DNA of 22,097 bases from Paracoccaceae bacterium (GTDB lineage: Bacteria; Pseudomonadota; Alphaproteobacteria; Rhodobacterales; Rhodobacteraceae). The position numbers were made by a program, and so were the translations under genes. Of the stretch, positions 7,529 to 15,721 are shown one piece after another. The notes under the pieces are model-generated. The model was not told the DNA's origin and ran no database searches. It saw only the letters and a list, made by a program, of their open reading frames with translations. The stretch's first letter is position 1. Each line of letters starts with the position of its first letter. The stretch is from NCBI GenBank assembly GCA_027080755.1, contig JALWQC010000239.1, positions 1-22,097 of the forward strand, read 5' to 3'.

Positions 7529-8938
7529 TCAGGTGCCACAAAATGTTGCGTGGATTATTTCATCGGCCGTTGGCGGGGCCTGATAGGGGGCCTTGTCGGG
7601 GCTGTCCTGATAGGGGGTGGCAAGGGCGGCGTGCAGGCGGCGGAACGGGGCCATATCGCCGGCGGTGGCGGCCTTTAGCGCCCGGTCCACCTGATGGTTG
7701 CGCGGGATGATAACGGGGTTTTCGGCGCGCATGATATCCGCATCCGGTCCGGCCGCGCGCCAGCTTTCGGCCCATGTGTCGAAGGCCCCGGGCGTGTCAT
7801 AAAGCGCGCGCGGGCTGTCCCCACCGGCGGCAAAGCCGGTAAGGCGGTGGAAAAACAGGGTGAAATCGACTCCGTTGTTGGCCATGTCGGACAGTAGGTC
7901 GTTCACCAGATCGGGGGCGGGGCGGGACAGGCCCAGCTTGCGGGCGAAACCGGCGTTGTAGTGTTGTGCGAAACGGTCGGGGAATCTGTCGAGGGTCTCT
8001 TGCGCCAGCTTGCGGGCCTGTGCGGGGTCCGGGTCTATCCGGCCCAGCAGGGTGGTGCCGAATTGCGCCAGATTCCAGTGCGCGATCCCCGCCTGCCGCC
8101 CCCAGGCATAGCGCCCCTGCCGGTCGATAGAGCTGAACACCGTATCGGGGTGGAAGGTATCGACAAAGGCGCAGGGGCCGTAGTCGATCGTCTCGCCGGA
8201 AATGGCCATGTTGTCGGTGTTCATCACCCCGTGGATAAAGCCGAGCTGCATCCATTTGGCCACCAGCGCGGCCTGTGATTCCAACACCTGTTGCAGCAGG
8301 GACAGGGCGGGATTGGGGCTGTCGGCGGCGCTCGGGTAGTGGCGCGCTATGGTATAGTCGATCAGGCGGTTGACGGCCTGTGTGTCGCGGCGGGCATAGT
8401 GGAACTGGAAGCTGCCGACGCGGATGTGGCTGGCGGCGATGCGGGTCAGGACGGCGCCCGGTTCAAGGGTGTCGCGCGGGACCTCGGCGCCGGTTTTGAC
8501 AACGGCCAGCGCGCGGGTGGTGGGGACGCGCAGGGCGGCCATGGCCTCGGATATCAAATATTCCCGCAGGGCGGCCGACAGGGTGGCGCGCCCGTCGCCG
8601 TTGCGTGAAAATACCGTCGGACCGGAGCCTTTCAGCTGGATGTCAAAGCGCCCGCGGGGGGTAACCACCTCGCCCAGCAGCAGGGCGCGGCCATCCCCGA
8701 GCTGGGGCGAAAACCCGCCGAACTGGTGGCCGGCATAGGCCGCGGCAAGGGGGGTGGCCCCTTCGGGCACACGGTTGCCGGCCAGCACCTCGGGGGGGAA
8801 ATCGGCTGGATCCAGCCCCAGCGTTTGCGCCAGCGCATCGTTGAACAGCACCATTTCCGGCGCGGGAACCGGCACGGGATCCTGCCGGTCGAAGAATTGC
8901 GGCGGCAGGGTGGCGAATGTGTTGTCAAACGGGATCAT
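7529..8938 (-). CDS. selO: Protein adenylyltransferase SelO (YdiU family pseudokinase)
   Basis: SelO proteins have a kinase fold but bind ATP flipped and transfer AMP to Ser, Thr or Tyr of target proteins, a response linked to oxidative stress. The 469 residues show the family hallmarks: AAAYAGHQFGGFSPQLGDGRA (about 66-85), the ATP-contacting Lys103 in QLKGSGPT, SRNGDGRATLSAALREYLISEAM (111-133), HGVMNTDNM (236-244) with the metal ligand Asn243, and IDYGPCAFVD with Asp252. The C-terminus ends TFCGT, with Cys467 where the family places selenocysteine or cysteine. The open frame begins at 9019. I choose the ATG at 8938 because MIPFDNTFATLP is the family N-terminus and it overlaps the upstream stop as ATGA, so the two are translationally coupled. 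Confidence 0.95.
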   Translation of the reverse strand: MIPFDNTFATLPPQFFDRQDPVPVPAPEMVLFNDALAQTLGLDPADFPPEVLAGNRVPEGATPLAAAYAGHQFGGFSPQLGDGRALLLGEVVTPRGRFDIQLKGSGPTVFSRNGDGRATLSAALREYLISEAMAALRVPTTRALAVVKTGAEVPRDTLEPGAVLTRIAASHIRVGSFQFHYARRDTQAVNRLIDYTIARHYPSAADSPNPALSLLQQVLESQAALVAKWMQLGFIHGVMNTDNMAISGETIDYGPCAFVDTFHPDTVFSSIDRQGRYAWGRQAGIAHWNLAQFGTTLLGRIDPDPAQARKLAQETLDRFPDRFAQHYNAGFARKLGLSRPAPDLVNDLLSDMANNGVDFTLFFHRLTGFAAGGDSPRALYDTPGAFDTWAESWRAAGPDADIMRAENPVIIPRNHQVDRALKAATAGDMAPFRRLHAALATPYQDSPDKAPYQAPPTADEIIHATFCGT

Positions 8939-10443
8939 CGGTAGGCTTTCAGGACCTCGGGCAGGGGGGTGATTTCCGACATCGGGATGGAAACAGAGCC
9001 ATATTGCACAATCCGGCAATGGTGGCGTTTCAGGGCGCGCGGGTGATCGACGCCGCAGGAATGGGCGATCAGCCCCGCGCCGTAGCGGATCTTGCTAACA
9101 AAATTTTCCACCCGTATCGATTTTTCCACCGGCTCCAGCCCCTTTTGCAGGTGCGGGTCGTGGGTGGTGATGCCGGTCGGGCAGGTGTTGCGGTTACATT
9201 TGAGCGACTGGATACAGCCAAGCGCAAACATGAACCCGCGCGCGGAGGTGACAAAATCGGTGCCGGCGCAGAAGGCCCATGCGACCTCGGCCGGGGTGAC
9301 GAGCTTGCCCGAGGAGACCACCTTGACCCGCTCGCGCAGGTTATAGCGGGTCAGCACGTCCACCACCATCGGCAGGGCCTCTTTCAACGGCAGGCCGACG
9401 CTGTCCATCAGGGGCATGGGGGCCGCGCCGGTGCCGCCGTCGCCCCCGTCCACGGTGATGAAATCGGGGGCGTTTTCCGGCCCGCGGTTGTGGATTTCCA
9501 CACAAAGATCGTTCAGCCAGCCATCCCCTGCCACCACGGTTTTGAAGCCGACCGGCAGGCCGGTAACGCGCCGCACACGGGCGAGGAAGTCGAGCAGTTC
9601 CGGCACGCTGTCCACCTCGGGGTGGCGGTTCGGGGAAATGGAGGGCTGCCCGACCGGAATCCCGCGCACGGCGGCGATCTCGGGGGTGACCTTGACGCCG
9701 GGCAGGATGCCGCCCTTGCCGGGCTTGGCGCCCTGGCTTAGCTTGATTTCAATCATCTTCACGGCCGGATTGGCGGCCACGGCGGCCAGTTTTTCATCGT
9801 CCAGCCCGCCCTGTTCGTTGCGCACACCGTATTTGGCCGTGCCGATCTGGAAAACAATGTCGCAGCCCCCTTCCAGATGAAAGGGGGAGAGCCCGCCCTC
9901 GCCCGTGTTCATCCAGCAACCGGCCCGTTTCGCCCCGCGCGACAGGGCCTGCACCGCCGGTCTGGACAGCGCCCCGAAGGACATGCCCGAAATGTTGATA
10001 ATGCTGGGCGCGACATAGGGTTCGCGCGCAAAGGGGCCGATGGTGACGGGGGGCGTTTCGTGGGCCTCGTTGTCCAGCTTGGGGAAGGGGCAGTTGACGA
10101 AAATCGGGGTGCCGGGGATGGTCAGGGATTTGGTAGAGCCAAAGGCAATCGTGTTGTCCCGCCCGTCCGAGGATTTTTCGATCCAGTCCCGCTCGGCCCG
10201 GTTGAAGGGCATTTCCTCGCGGTCCATGGCAAAGAAATACTGGCGGAAAAACTCGCCCAGATTGGTGAAAAGCGTGCGGAAGCGGCCCAGAACAGGGAAA
10301 TTGCGGCGCACGGCGTCGTGGCTCTGGCGGGCGTCGATGATGTAGAGGGCAAGGGTGACGATCAGACCCAGCCCGATGACAAAGATAAATAGCATCGCCA
10401 GCGTGTTGATGACGGGATAGAGCGGGGTGTTGAAGATATTCAT
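8935..10443 (-). CDS. Membrane-anchored FMN-binding glutamate synthase-family protein
   Basis: The 502-residue protein has one N-terminal membrane helix (about 11-37) and then the FMN/FeS domain of glutamate synthase large subunit. Visible motifs are SGMSFGALS (152-160), LSQGAKPGKGG (235-245), PSISPNRH, VDGGDGGTGAAP (331-342) and the three-cysteine cluster Cys410-x5-Cys416-x4-Cys421 followed by PTG, the pattern of the GltB [3Fe-4S] site. It lacks the glutaminase domain and the GltB C-terminal domain, so it is not a complete glutamate synthase. The real substrate of this stand-alone class is not established to my knowledge. The ATG at 10443 follows AAAAAAGGA. It probably heads an operon with selO and the two glycosyltransferases and has a 28-bp palindrome 103 bp upstream. 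Confidence 0.9.
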   Translation of the reverse strand: MNIFNTPLYPVINTLAMLFIFVIGLGLIVTLALYIIDARQSHDAVRRNFPVLGRFRTLFTNLGEFFRQYFFAMDREEMPFNRAERDWIEKSSDGRDNTIAFGSTKSLTIPGTPIFVNCPFPKLDNEAHETPPVTIGPFAREPYVAPSIINISGMSFGALSRPAVQALSRGAKRAGCWMNTGEGGLSPFHLEGGCDIVFQIGTAKYGVRNEQGGLDDEKLAAVAANPAVKMIEIKLSQGAKPGKGGILPGVKVTPEIAAVRGIPVGQPSISPNRHPEVDSVPELLDFLARVRRVTGLPVGFKTVVAGDGWLNDLCVEIHNRGPENAPDFITVDGGDGGTGAAPMPLMDSVGLPLKEALPMVVDVLTRYNLRERVKVVSSGKLVTPAEVAWAFCAGTDFVTSARGFMFALGCIQSLKCNRNTCPTGITTHDPHLQKGLEPVEKSIRVENFVSKIRYGAGLIAHSCGVDHPRALKRHHCRIVQYGSVSIPMSEITPLPEVLKAYR

Positions 10444-10546
10444 GCGGCGCGGTCCTTTTTTCAGGACGATAACGGCCCGCGCCCCGCTTGGCGAGGGGGA
10501 TCTGCCGGATGCCTCCGATCACAAGGGGTCACATTCGCGGGCGGGG

Positions 10547-10574
10547 ATGTCTACTAACATATGTTAGTAGACAT
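10547..10574. promoter_or_regulatory. Perfect 28-bp palindromic operator A
   Basis: The left half-site ATGTCTACTAACAT (10547-10560) is followed directly by its exact reverse complement (10561-10574), without a spacer. It lies in the 175-bp gap between the methyltransferase stop and the start of the glutamate synthase-like gene, about 103 bp upstream of that ATG, so it probably controls the latter operon. Its half-site matches that of the palindrome at 12753-12780 in nine of fourteen positions, including TC-ACTAA, which points to one shared regulator. An intrinsic terminator is unlikely because there is no adjoining T-tract. Confidence 0.75.
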
Positions 10575-10618
10575 GCGGTGTTGTGCGTAACCCTTTGGGG
10601 TTGTTTGGGTTTTAGCGC

Positions 10619-11227
10619 CTAGCCGCGCCGGAAAACCGCGCCGTAGTGATAGGGGGGCAGCTCGGCCACCGTTTCCAGCGCAAACCCCGCCCGTTCCACC
10701 AGTTTGCTGGTTTCTACCGGCGTCATGCGCATCTCGCTGGCCGGACCGCGCGGCGTGCCCAGAACGGTGGTTTCCTCGCGCGGGTGGGCGTGCCAGTTGA
10801 TGATGGCCAGCAGCCCGCCGGGTTTCAGGATGGTCCGCAGATCGCGCAGCATATTTTCCTGCTCCGGGATGCCGTGGAAGGTATTGGCCAGAAACACCGC
10901 ATCCACCTTGTGATCCAGCAGCGCCGACAGATGGCGGGCGTCCGCTTGCAGCCAGTTACAAGCCGGTGCGCCGCTGCGGTTCAGATGCCGTTTGGCGCGG
11001 GTCAGCATAGCCGGATCGATATCGACCCCCGTCACCCGCCCGTCGAGCATTTTTGAAAGCGCCGCGGTAAACAAGCCGTCCCCGCAACAGAGGTCCACGA
11101 CCTCCATCCCCGGGCGGATGCAGACTTTGCGCAACACCTGCTCGGGGCGCGGCCAGAGGGTCCGCCACCACGCAGCATCGGGCATGGCAGTGGCGGGAAA
11201 CAGGGCGGCGGGGTCAAATTTCGACAT
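10619..11227 (-). CDS. Class I SAM-dependent methyltransferase coupled to the multicopper oxidase
   Basis: This 202-residue Rossmann-fold methyltransferase carries SAM-binding motif I VVDLCCGDGLF (43-53), the acidic motif II GVDIDPAML (67-75), QADARHL (94-100), and LKPGGLLAIINW (134-145). It has no cysteine pattern of arsenite methyltransferases and no DNA or RNA recognition domain, so its substrate is unknown. The frame is open to 11284, but the ATG at 11227 overlaps the oxidase stop in a TGATG arrangement, which indicates reinitiation and a two-gene operon. The context implies a role in the same metal or redox response as the oxidase. Nothing visible defines its acceptor. Confidence 0.88.
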   Translation of the reverse strand: MSKFDPAALFPATAMPDAAWWRTLWPRPEQVLRKVCIRPGMEVVDLCCGDGLFTAALSKMLDGRVTGVDIDPAMLTRAKRHLNRSGAPACNWLQADARHLSALLDHKVDAVFLANTFHGIPEQENMLRDLRTILKPGGLLAIINWHAHPREETTVLGTPRGPASEMRMTPVETSKLVERAGFALETVAELPPYHYGAVFRRG

Positions 11228-12666
11228 CAGACCACCACAAACTGGCCCATCATTCCGGCATCCTCGTGTTCCAGAATGTGGCAATGATACATGAAGGGGC
11301 TGTCTGGGTCGGCGTAATCCTCGAACCGCATGATCAGGCGCACCACCTCGCCGCCACGCAGGGTGACGGTGTCCTTGCGGGCCCGTTCATTGGCCGCCGG
11401 CGGCTTGCCGTTCCGGTTGAGGATCTGGAACTGCACGTCGTGCATATGCCAGACGTGGGGCATATTGGCGACATTGCGGATTTCCCATATCTCGGTCGTG
11501 TCGCGCTGGACGGTTTCGTCGATACGGTTGATATCCATCGACTTGCCGTTGATGGTGTGCATGCCGCCGCCGAACATCATGCCCGGCCCCATGCGGGTTT
11601 CCATGTCGAAACGGCGGGTTTTTACCGCGTCTTTCGGATCCAGCCACGCGATCTGCGCCAGTTTTTGCGGCACGGCAGGGCTGGCGGTCAATGTGTCGGC
11701 GGCGCGGATTTCCAGAAAGGCGAAGGGCTGGCCGTTGCTGAAATTGCGCAGGGTGATCTTTTGCCCCGCCTTCAGGTCCACAACGATTTCCCCGCGTTCG
11801 GCCGGCCCCAGCAACAGACGGTTCATTTCCACCGGCGTTTCCAGCAGGCCGCCATCGCTGGCGATCTGGAGGAAAGGCTGGTCGTTGTCGAACCCCAGAT
11901 AATAGAAACTGGCGTTGGAGGCATTGTGCAGCCGCAGCCGCAGCTTGTCCGTCGTGGCGTCGAAATAGGCGGCCAGTGTGCCATTGGTTAACGGGGTGTT
12001 GCCGAACAGCCCCATCATCATATCCCGACGGCCGGCCGTATAGGGCATATCGCCGCTGCGGGTGAAATTGCGATCCTGAAGCACCAGCGGAATATCGTCC
12101 ACGCCGTAGCTGCGGGGCAGGGCGAGGGCCTCGCTTTCCGCATCGTCGATCCAGACCTGACCGGCCAGCCCGTGCCAGACATGTTCCGCCGTTTTGCCCA
12201 TCAGATGCGCGTGATACCAGAGCGTCGCCGCCTTCTGCCGGACCCCGAATTCCGGCGACCAGGTTTCCCCGTCGCGGATAATCTGGTGCGGCCCGCCGTC
12301 CATCTTTGCCGGCAGGTGCATCCCGTGCCAATGCAGGGTCGAGGGCTCGCCAAGCGTGTTGGTAACGTTGATGCGCACCGGCTCGCCGTCCTTCATGCGC
12401 AGGGTCGGGCCCAGATAGCTGCCGTTCAGGCCGAAGGTGGGGGTCTGGTAGCCCTTGTAAAACTCGGTCGTGGATTTTTGCATGGTCAGGTCATAAACCC
12501 GCGTGCCGTTTTCCAGCCGCCCCGTGTCGAGGGCAGGGATTTTGAGCGCATTGACGGCCTGTTCCTGTGCCAGGCTCATCAGGGGGAAACCTCCGGCCAG
12601 CAGGGCCGTGGCCGCCGTGGTTTTCAGGAAATTGCGGCGGGTGGATAAAGGGGTTGGCAGGGTCAT
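11227..12666 (-). CDS. Tat-exported CueO-like multicopper oxidase
   Basis: The 479-residue protein begins with a twin-arginine signal (STRRNFLK at 8-15, then a hydrophobic stretch to about 33), so it should be folded and exported to the periplasm. All copper ligands are present: HWHG (His112, His114), YHAH (His152, His154), HVWHMH (His404, His407, His409) and HCHILEHEDAGM (His461, Cys462, His463, His467, Met472). Methionine as the axial type 1 ligand and the Met-rich stretch MGPGMMFGGGMH (359-370) resemble CueO, which oxidises Cu(I) in copper tolerance. The usual Pro of HPxHxH is Val here. The start follows GGAG. It is the first gene of an operon with the methyltransferase and is divergent from an arsR-like gene across a perfect palindrome. 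Confidence 0.93.
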   Translation of the reverse strand: MTLPTPLSTRRNFLKTTAATALLAGGFPLMSLAQEQAVNALKIPALDTGRLENGTRVYDLTMQKSTTEFYKGYQTPTFGLNGSYLGPTLRMKDGEPVRINVTNTLGEPSTLHWHGMHLPAKMDGGPHQIIRDGETWSPEFGVRQKAATLWYHAHLMGKTAEHVWHGLAGQVWIDDAESEALALPRSYGVDDIPLVLQDRNFTRSGDMPYTAGRRDMMMGLFGNTPLTNGTLAAYFDATTDKLRLRLHNASNASFYYLGFDNDQPFLQIASDGGLLETPVEMNRLLLGPAERGEIVVDLKAGQKITLRNFSNGQPFAFLEIRAADTLTASPAVPQKLAQIAWLDPKDAVKTRRFDMETRMGPGMMFGGGMHTINGKSMDINRIDETVQRDTTEIWEIRNVANMPHVWHMHDVQFQILNRNGKPPAANERARKDTVTLRGGEVVRLIMRFEDYADPDSPFMYHCHILEHEDAGMMGQFVVV

Positions 12667-12752
12667 TCAAAAGCTCCGGTTTGTGGGTCTGGGGGTAATA
12701 TGGGGGTTCCTGTTGCTGGAAGGTCAAGGGGGTGTGGCTGTGGCGGCCCGAC

Positions 12753-12780
12753 ATATCCACTAAACCGGTTTAGTGGATAT
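12753..12780. promoter_or_regulatory. Perfect 28-bp palindromic operator B
   Basis: The left half ATATCCACTAAACC (12753-12766) abuts its exact reverse complement (12767-12780). It sits in the 236-bp gap between the divergent multicopper oxidase (start 12666) and the arsR-like gene (start 12903), an ideal place for a repressor of both. The outer half-site agrees with palindrome A (10547-10574). Combined, they read ATRTCYACTAA as the half-site with a variable centre. Perfect dyads next to an ArsR-type gene are typical of autoregulated operators. That the adjacent protein binds here is inference. Confidence 0.78.
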
Positions 12781-12902
12781 AGTGCGAGCAACAAAATATA
12801 CATAACATCAACAGGTTACAGGATTTTTCACCGGTTGATATGCTATTAATCCGCCCCCCCGTAAAACCCGCAAAAGCGACAACAGAACAGGAGACCCCGA
12901 AA

Positions 12903-13189
12903 ATGAAACCACGCCCGAGCAAAAAGCCGCCGCCGCGTTTTTCAATGCGCTTGGCCATTCGCGGCGCATGATGTTGTGCAGGATTTTACCGGATCACCGG
13001 CCAAAGGGGCTGTCTTTTGGCGGGTTGATGGACAAAAGCGGGCTGAATGCCTCGACCCTGACCCATCATCTGGGGCTGATGGATCGGGGGCGGATTTTGC
13101 GGCGTCGCCAGAAGGGGCGCGAAACCTGGATCACGCTGGACACGGGGCGGCTGGCGCGGGTTGTGCGCAGCGTCGGGATTCCGGGTTAG
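12903..13189 (+). pseudogene. ArsR-family winged-helix regulator, frame broken by one missing base
   Basis: An ATG at 12903 follows a good AGGAGA site, but its frame closes after 22 codons. The other frame, with no ATG before 12968, encodes a textbook ArsR start: EQKAAAAFFNALGHSRRMML, then the recognition region LMDKSGLNASTLTHHLGLMDRG and wing RRRQKGRETWITL, ending at the TAG at 13187-13189. Adding one A in the AAA run just after the ATG would give a continuous 95-residue protein beginning MKTTPEQKAAAAFF. So this is either a sequencing error, a recent inactivation, or an unusual frameshift. Starting at the ATG of 12968 would lose helix 1. The ELCVC metal site of SmtB/ArsR proteins is absent, so the inducer is unclear. 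Its last 4 bp overlap the convergent transporter gene. Confidence 0.75.
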
Positions 13190-13944
13190 CCGCGCAGCTC
13201 GTATCCCATGCTGGCCTGCAAAAGGGTGCGGGTGTAGTCCTCGCGGGTTTGCAGGGCGCGCATGTCCTCGATGCTTAGCACCTCGACAATTTTGCCCAGC
13301 TGCATCACGGCGATGTCGTGGCACAGATGCCCGACGACGGCCAGATCGTGGCTGACCATCAGATAGGTCAGCTTGCGTTCGGCACGCAGGTCGCTCAGCA
13401 GGTTCAGGATTTCCGCTTGCACCGACACATCCAGCGCCGAGGTCGGCTCGTCCAGCAGCAGAATCTCGGGCTCGGGGGCCAGGGCGCGGGCGATGGCGAC
13501 GCGCTGGCGCTGGCCGCCGGACAGCTGGTGGGGATAGCGGAAGCGGAACGCGGGGCCAAGGCCGACGTCCTCCAGCAGTTTCGAGATCCGCGCATCAATG
13601 TCCTTGAACCCGTGCAGCGACAGGGTTTCGCTTAGCACCTGATCGACCGACTGGCGCGGATGAAGCGAGGCATAGGGGTCCTGAAACACCATCTGTACCT
13701 TGCGGTAAAATTCGCGGTCGCGCTTGTGGGTCAGGGTCTCGCCCAGCACCTCTATCTTGCCGCTCCATGTGTCGAACAGGCCCATGATTGCGCGCAGGAT
13801 CGTGGATTTCCCCGAGCCGGATTCCCCCACCAGCCCGAAACTGCCGCCCTTCGGCACGCTGAAGCTGGCGCCTTTGACGGCGTCCACGCGGTCTTCGTAA
13901 TCTCCGAACCAGACGTTCAGGTTTTCGATCGTTATTCCGTTCAT
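13186..13944 (-). CDS. Oligopeptide-type ABC importer ATPase, DppF/OppF-like
   Basis: A single 252-residue ATP-binding domain energises peptide-type uptake at the inner face of the membrane. Walker A GESGSGKS is at 40-47, signature LSGGQRQR at 141-148, Walker B ILLLDE at 161-166 followed by PTSALD, and the H-loop His at 199. It lacks most of the C-terminal oligopeptide extension present in its partner. The frame continues upstream to 13977, but the ATG at 13944 overlaps the preceding stop as ATGA and gives a normal start [13 protein letters not shown]. It is the last gene of the transporter operon and its stop overlaps the convergent arsR-like stop (13186-13189), so no separate terminator is visible. 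Confidence 0.92.
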   Translation of the reverse strand: MNGITIENLNVWFGDYEDRVDAVKGASFSVPKGGSFGLVGESGSGKSTILRAIMGLFDTWSGKIEVLGETLTHKRDREFYRKVQMVFQDPYASLHPRQSVDQVLSETLSLHGFKDIDARISKLLEDVGLGPAFRFRYPHQLSGGQRQRVAIARALAPEPEILLLDEPTSALDVSVQAEILNLLSDLRAERKLTYLMVSHDLAVVGHLCHDIAVMQLGKIVEVLSIEDMRALQTREDYTRTLLQASMGYELRG

Positions 13945-14798
13945 ATTGCCCCGCTGATGCTGGCTTCGTCGCGCCATGCCGGATCGCGTTCCAGCACTTC
14001 CAGACGTTCCACCGGATTGTCGATGCGCGGCAGCGAGTTCAGCAGGCCGCGGGTGTAGGGATGTTTGGCGTCGTGCAGTTTGTCGGCCTGCAGGGTTTCC
14101 ACCACGCGGCCGGCATACATGATCAGCACCCGGTCGCAGAAGCTGGACACCAGGTTAAGGTCGTGGCTGATGAAGATCAGGCCCATGCCCCGTTCGCGCA
14201 CCAGTTTGTCCATGATCTCCAGCACCTGTATCTGCACCGAGACGTCCAGCGCCGAGGTCGGCTCGTCCGCGATCATGATCTCGGGGTCGGGGATCAGCAT
14301 CATGGCGATCATGATGCGCTGGCCCATGCCGCCGGAAACCTCGTGCGGGAACATGTTGTAGACGCGCTCGGGGTCGCGGATGGCGACGGCGTCCAGCATC
14401 TCCAGCGCCTTCTGTTTCGCCTGCGCCTTGCTGGTGTTGGTGTGCAGCATATAGGCCTCGGCGATTTGCTGGCCGACGCGCATCACGGGGTTCAGGGAAA
14501 ACTTCGGATCCTGCATGATCATGGAAATCCGCTGCCCGCGCACCTTGCGCATTTCCTTTTCCGACATGGCCAGCAGGTCCTGTCCGTCCAGCTCCATCTT
14601 GTCGGCGGTGACGATGCCGGGCTTGCGGATCAGGCGCAGGATGGCCCGCCCCGTCATGGATTTGCCCGAGCCGGATTCCCCCACGATCCCCAGCCGTTCC
14701 TGTCCCAGCGTGAAACTGACCCCGCGCACGGCGTCGAATATGCCGTTGCGGGTCGGGAATTTCACCCAGAGGTTTTCAACATCCAGAAGTTTGGTCAT
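13941..14798 (-). CDS. Oligopeptide-type ABC importer ATPase, DppD/OppD-like
   Basis: The 285-residue ATPase has Walker A GESGSGKS (40-47), a signature VSGGMGQR (154-161), Walker B IMIADE (174-179) with PTSALD, and H-loop His212. The C-terminal region HPYTRGLLNSLPRI (about 249-262) is the oligopeptide/dipeptide transporter extension typical of DppD and OppD. It pairs with the DppF-like ATPase as a heterodimer under the two permeases. Both its ends overlap neighbouring genes by 4 bp in ATGA junctions, consistent with coupled translation of subunits. Confidence 0.93.
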   Translation of the reverse strand: MTKLLDVENLWVKFPTRNGIFDAVRGVSFTLGQERLGIVGESGSGKSMTGRAILRLIRKPGIVTADKMELDGQDLLAMSEKEMRKVRGQRISMIMQDPKFSLNPVMRVGQQIAEAYMLHTNTSKAQAKQKALEMLDAVAIRDPERVYNMFPHEVSGGMGQRIMIAMMLIPDPEIMIADEPTSALDVSVQIQVLEIMDKLVRERGMGLIFISHDLNLVSSFCDRVLIMYAGRVVETLQADKLHDAKHPYTRGLLNSLPRIDNPVERLEVLERDPAWRDEASISGAI

Positions 14799-15721
14799 GA
14801 TTTGCCCTCTTTCGGGTCCAGCACATCGCGCAGCCCGTCGCCCAGCAGGTTAAAGGCCAGCGAGACGGTGAAAATCGCCAGTCCCGGCATGGTGGCCACC
14901 CACCAGTGGTCCAGAATGAACTTGCGCCCTTCGGAGATCATCGCCCCCCATTCCGGGCTGGGCGGCTGCGCCCCGAGGCCGAGAAACCCCAGCCCCGCTG
15001 CCGCCAGAATAATCCCTGCCATGTCCAGCGTCACCCGCACCACAAGCGAGGAAATGCACAGCGGCCAGATATGTTTGGTGATAATGCGCAACGGCCCCGC
15101 CCCTTGCAGGCGGATGGCGTGGATATAGTCGGTGTTGCGGATGGTCAGGGTTTCGGCGCGGGCGATACGGGCATAGGGCGGCCATGCGGTCAGCGATATT
15201 GCCAGCACCGCGTTTTCGATCCCCGCCCCCAGCGCCGCCACAAAGGCCAGCGCCAGAACCAGCCGCGGGAAGGCCAGAAAAATATCGGTAATGCGCATCA
15301 GCAGGATATCGGCCCAACCGCCGGCATAACCGGCCACCGTGCCGACAAACAGCCCCGCCAGCGGCGCCACGATTGCCACCAGCGTGACAATATAGAGCGT
15401 GATCCGCGAACCATAGATCAGCCGGCTGAGGATATCGCGCCCCAGACTGTCCGAGCCAAGGATATACCCCGGCGTTCCGGGCGGTTGCAGGCGCGCGCCA
15501 AGGTCCTGGATAAACGGATCATGCGGCGCCAGCCAGGGGGCCAGCGCGGCGACAAAGACCAGAAACAGCAGGATGCCCAGTCCGAACATCGCCATGTGGT
15601 TGCCACGAAACGCCAGCCATGCCTGATACATATTCGCCAGACGGGCATGGTTGCGCGAGGTCGGCGTATCGGTCAGCAGCCACTCGCGCCATGTGGGTCG
15701 GGGAAGGTCGTTAATGCTCAT
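14795..15721 (-). CDS. Peptide-type ABC importer permease, DppC/OppC-like
   Basis: This 308-residue inner-membrane permease has a cytoplasmic N-terminal tail, a first membrane helix at about 45-65, the LGSDSLGRDILSRLIYGSR motif (88-106) characteristic of DppC/OppC, and several further helices. The coupling (EAA-type) loop is ARAETLTIRNTDYIHAIRLQGAG (about 187-209), and LGFLGLGAQPPSPEWGAMI follows. It forms the translocation path with the DppB-like permease. Start and stop each overlap neighbours by 4 bp. Confidence 0.94.
   Translation of the reverse strand: MSINDLPRPTWREWLLTDTPTSRNHARLANMYQAWLAFRGNHMAMFGLGILLFLVFVAALAPWLAPHDPFIQDLGARLQPPGTPGYILGSDSLGRDILSRLIYGSRITLYIVTLVAIVAPLAGLFVGTVAGYAGGWADILLMRITDIFLAFPRLVLALAFVAALGAGIENAVLAISLTAWPPYARIARAETLTIRNTDYIHAIRLQGAGPLRIITKHIWPLCISSLVVRVTLDMAGIILAAAGLGFLGLGAQPPSPEWGAMISEGRKFILDHWWVATMPGLAIFTVSLAFNLLGDGLRDVLDPKEGKS

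Noticed and set aside
5518..7710. 730-codon plus-strand frame opposite the two glycosyltransferases
   Set aside because: It crosses three minus-strand genes and their junctions and has low-complexity Arg/Gln/Gly composition typical of antisense frames.
10589..10602. Small hairpin AACCC/GGGTT after the methyltransferase gene, as a terminator
   Set aside because: It has only a weak five-base stem and is not followed by a T-run in the direction of transcription.
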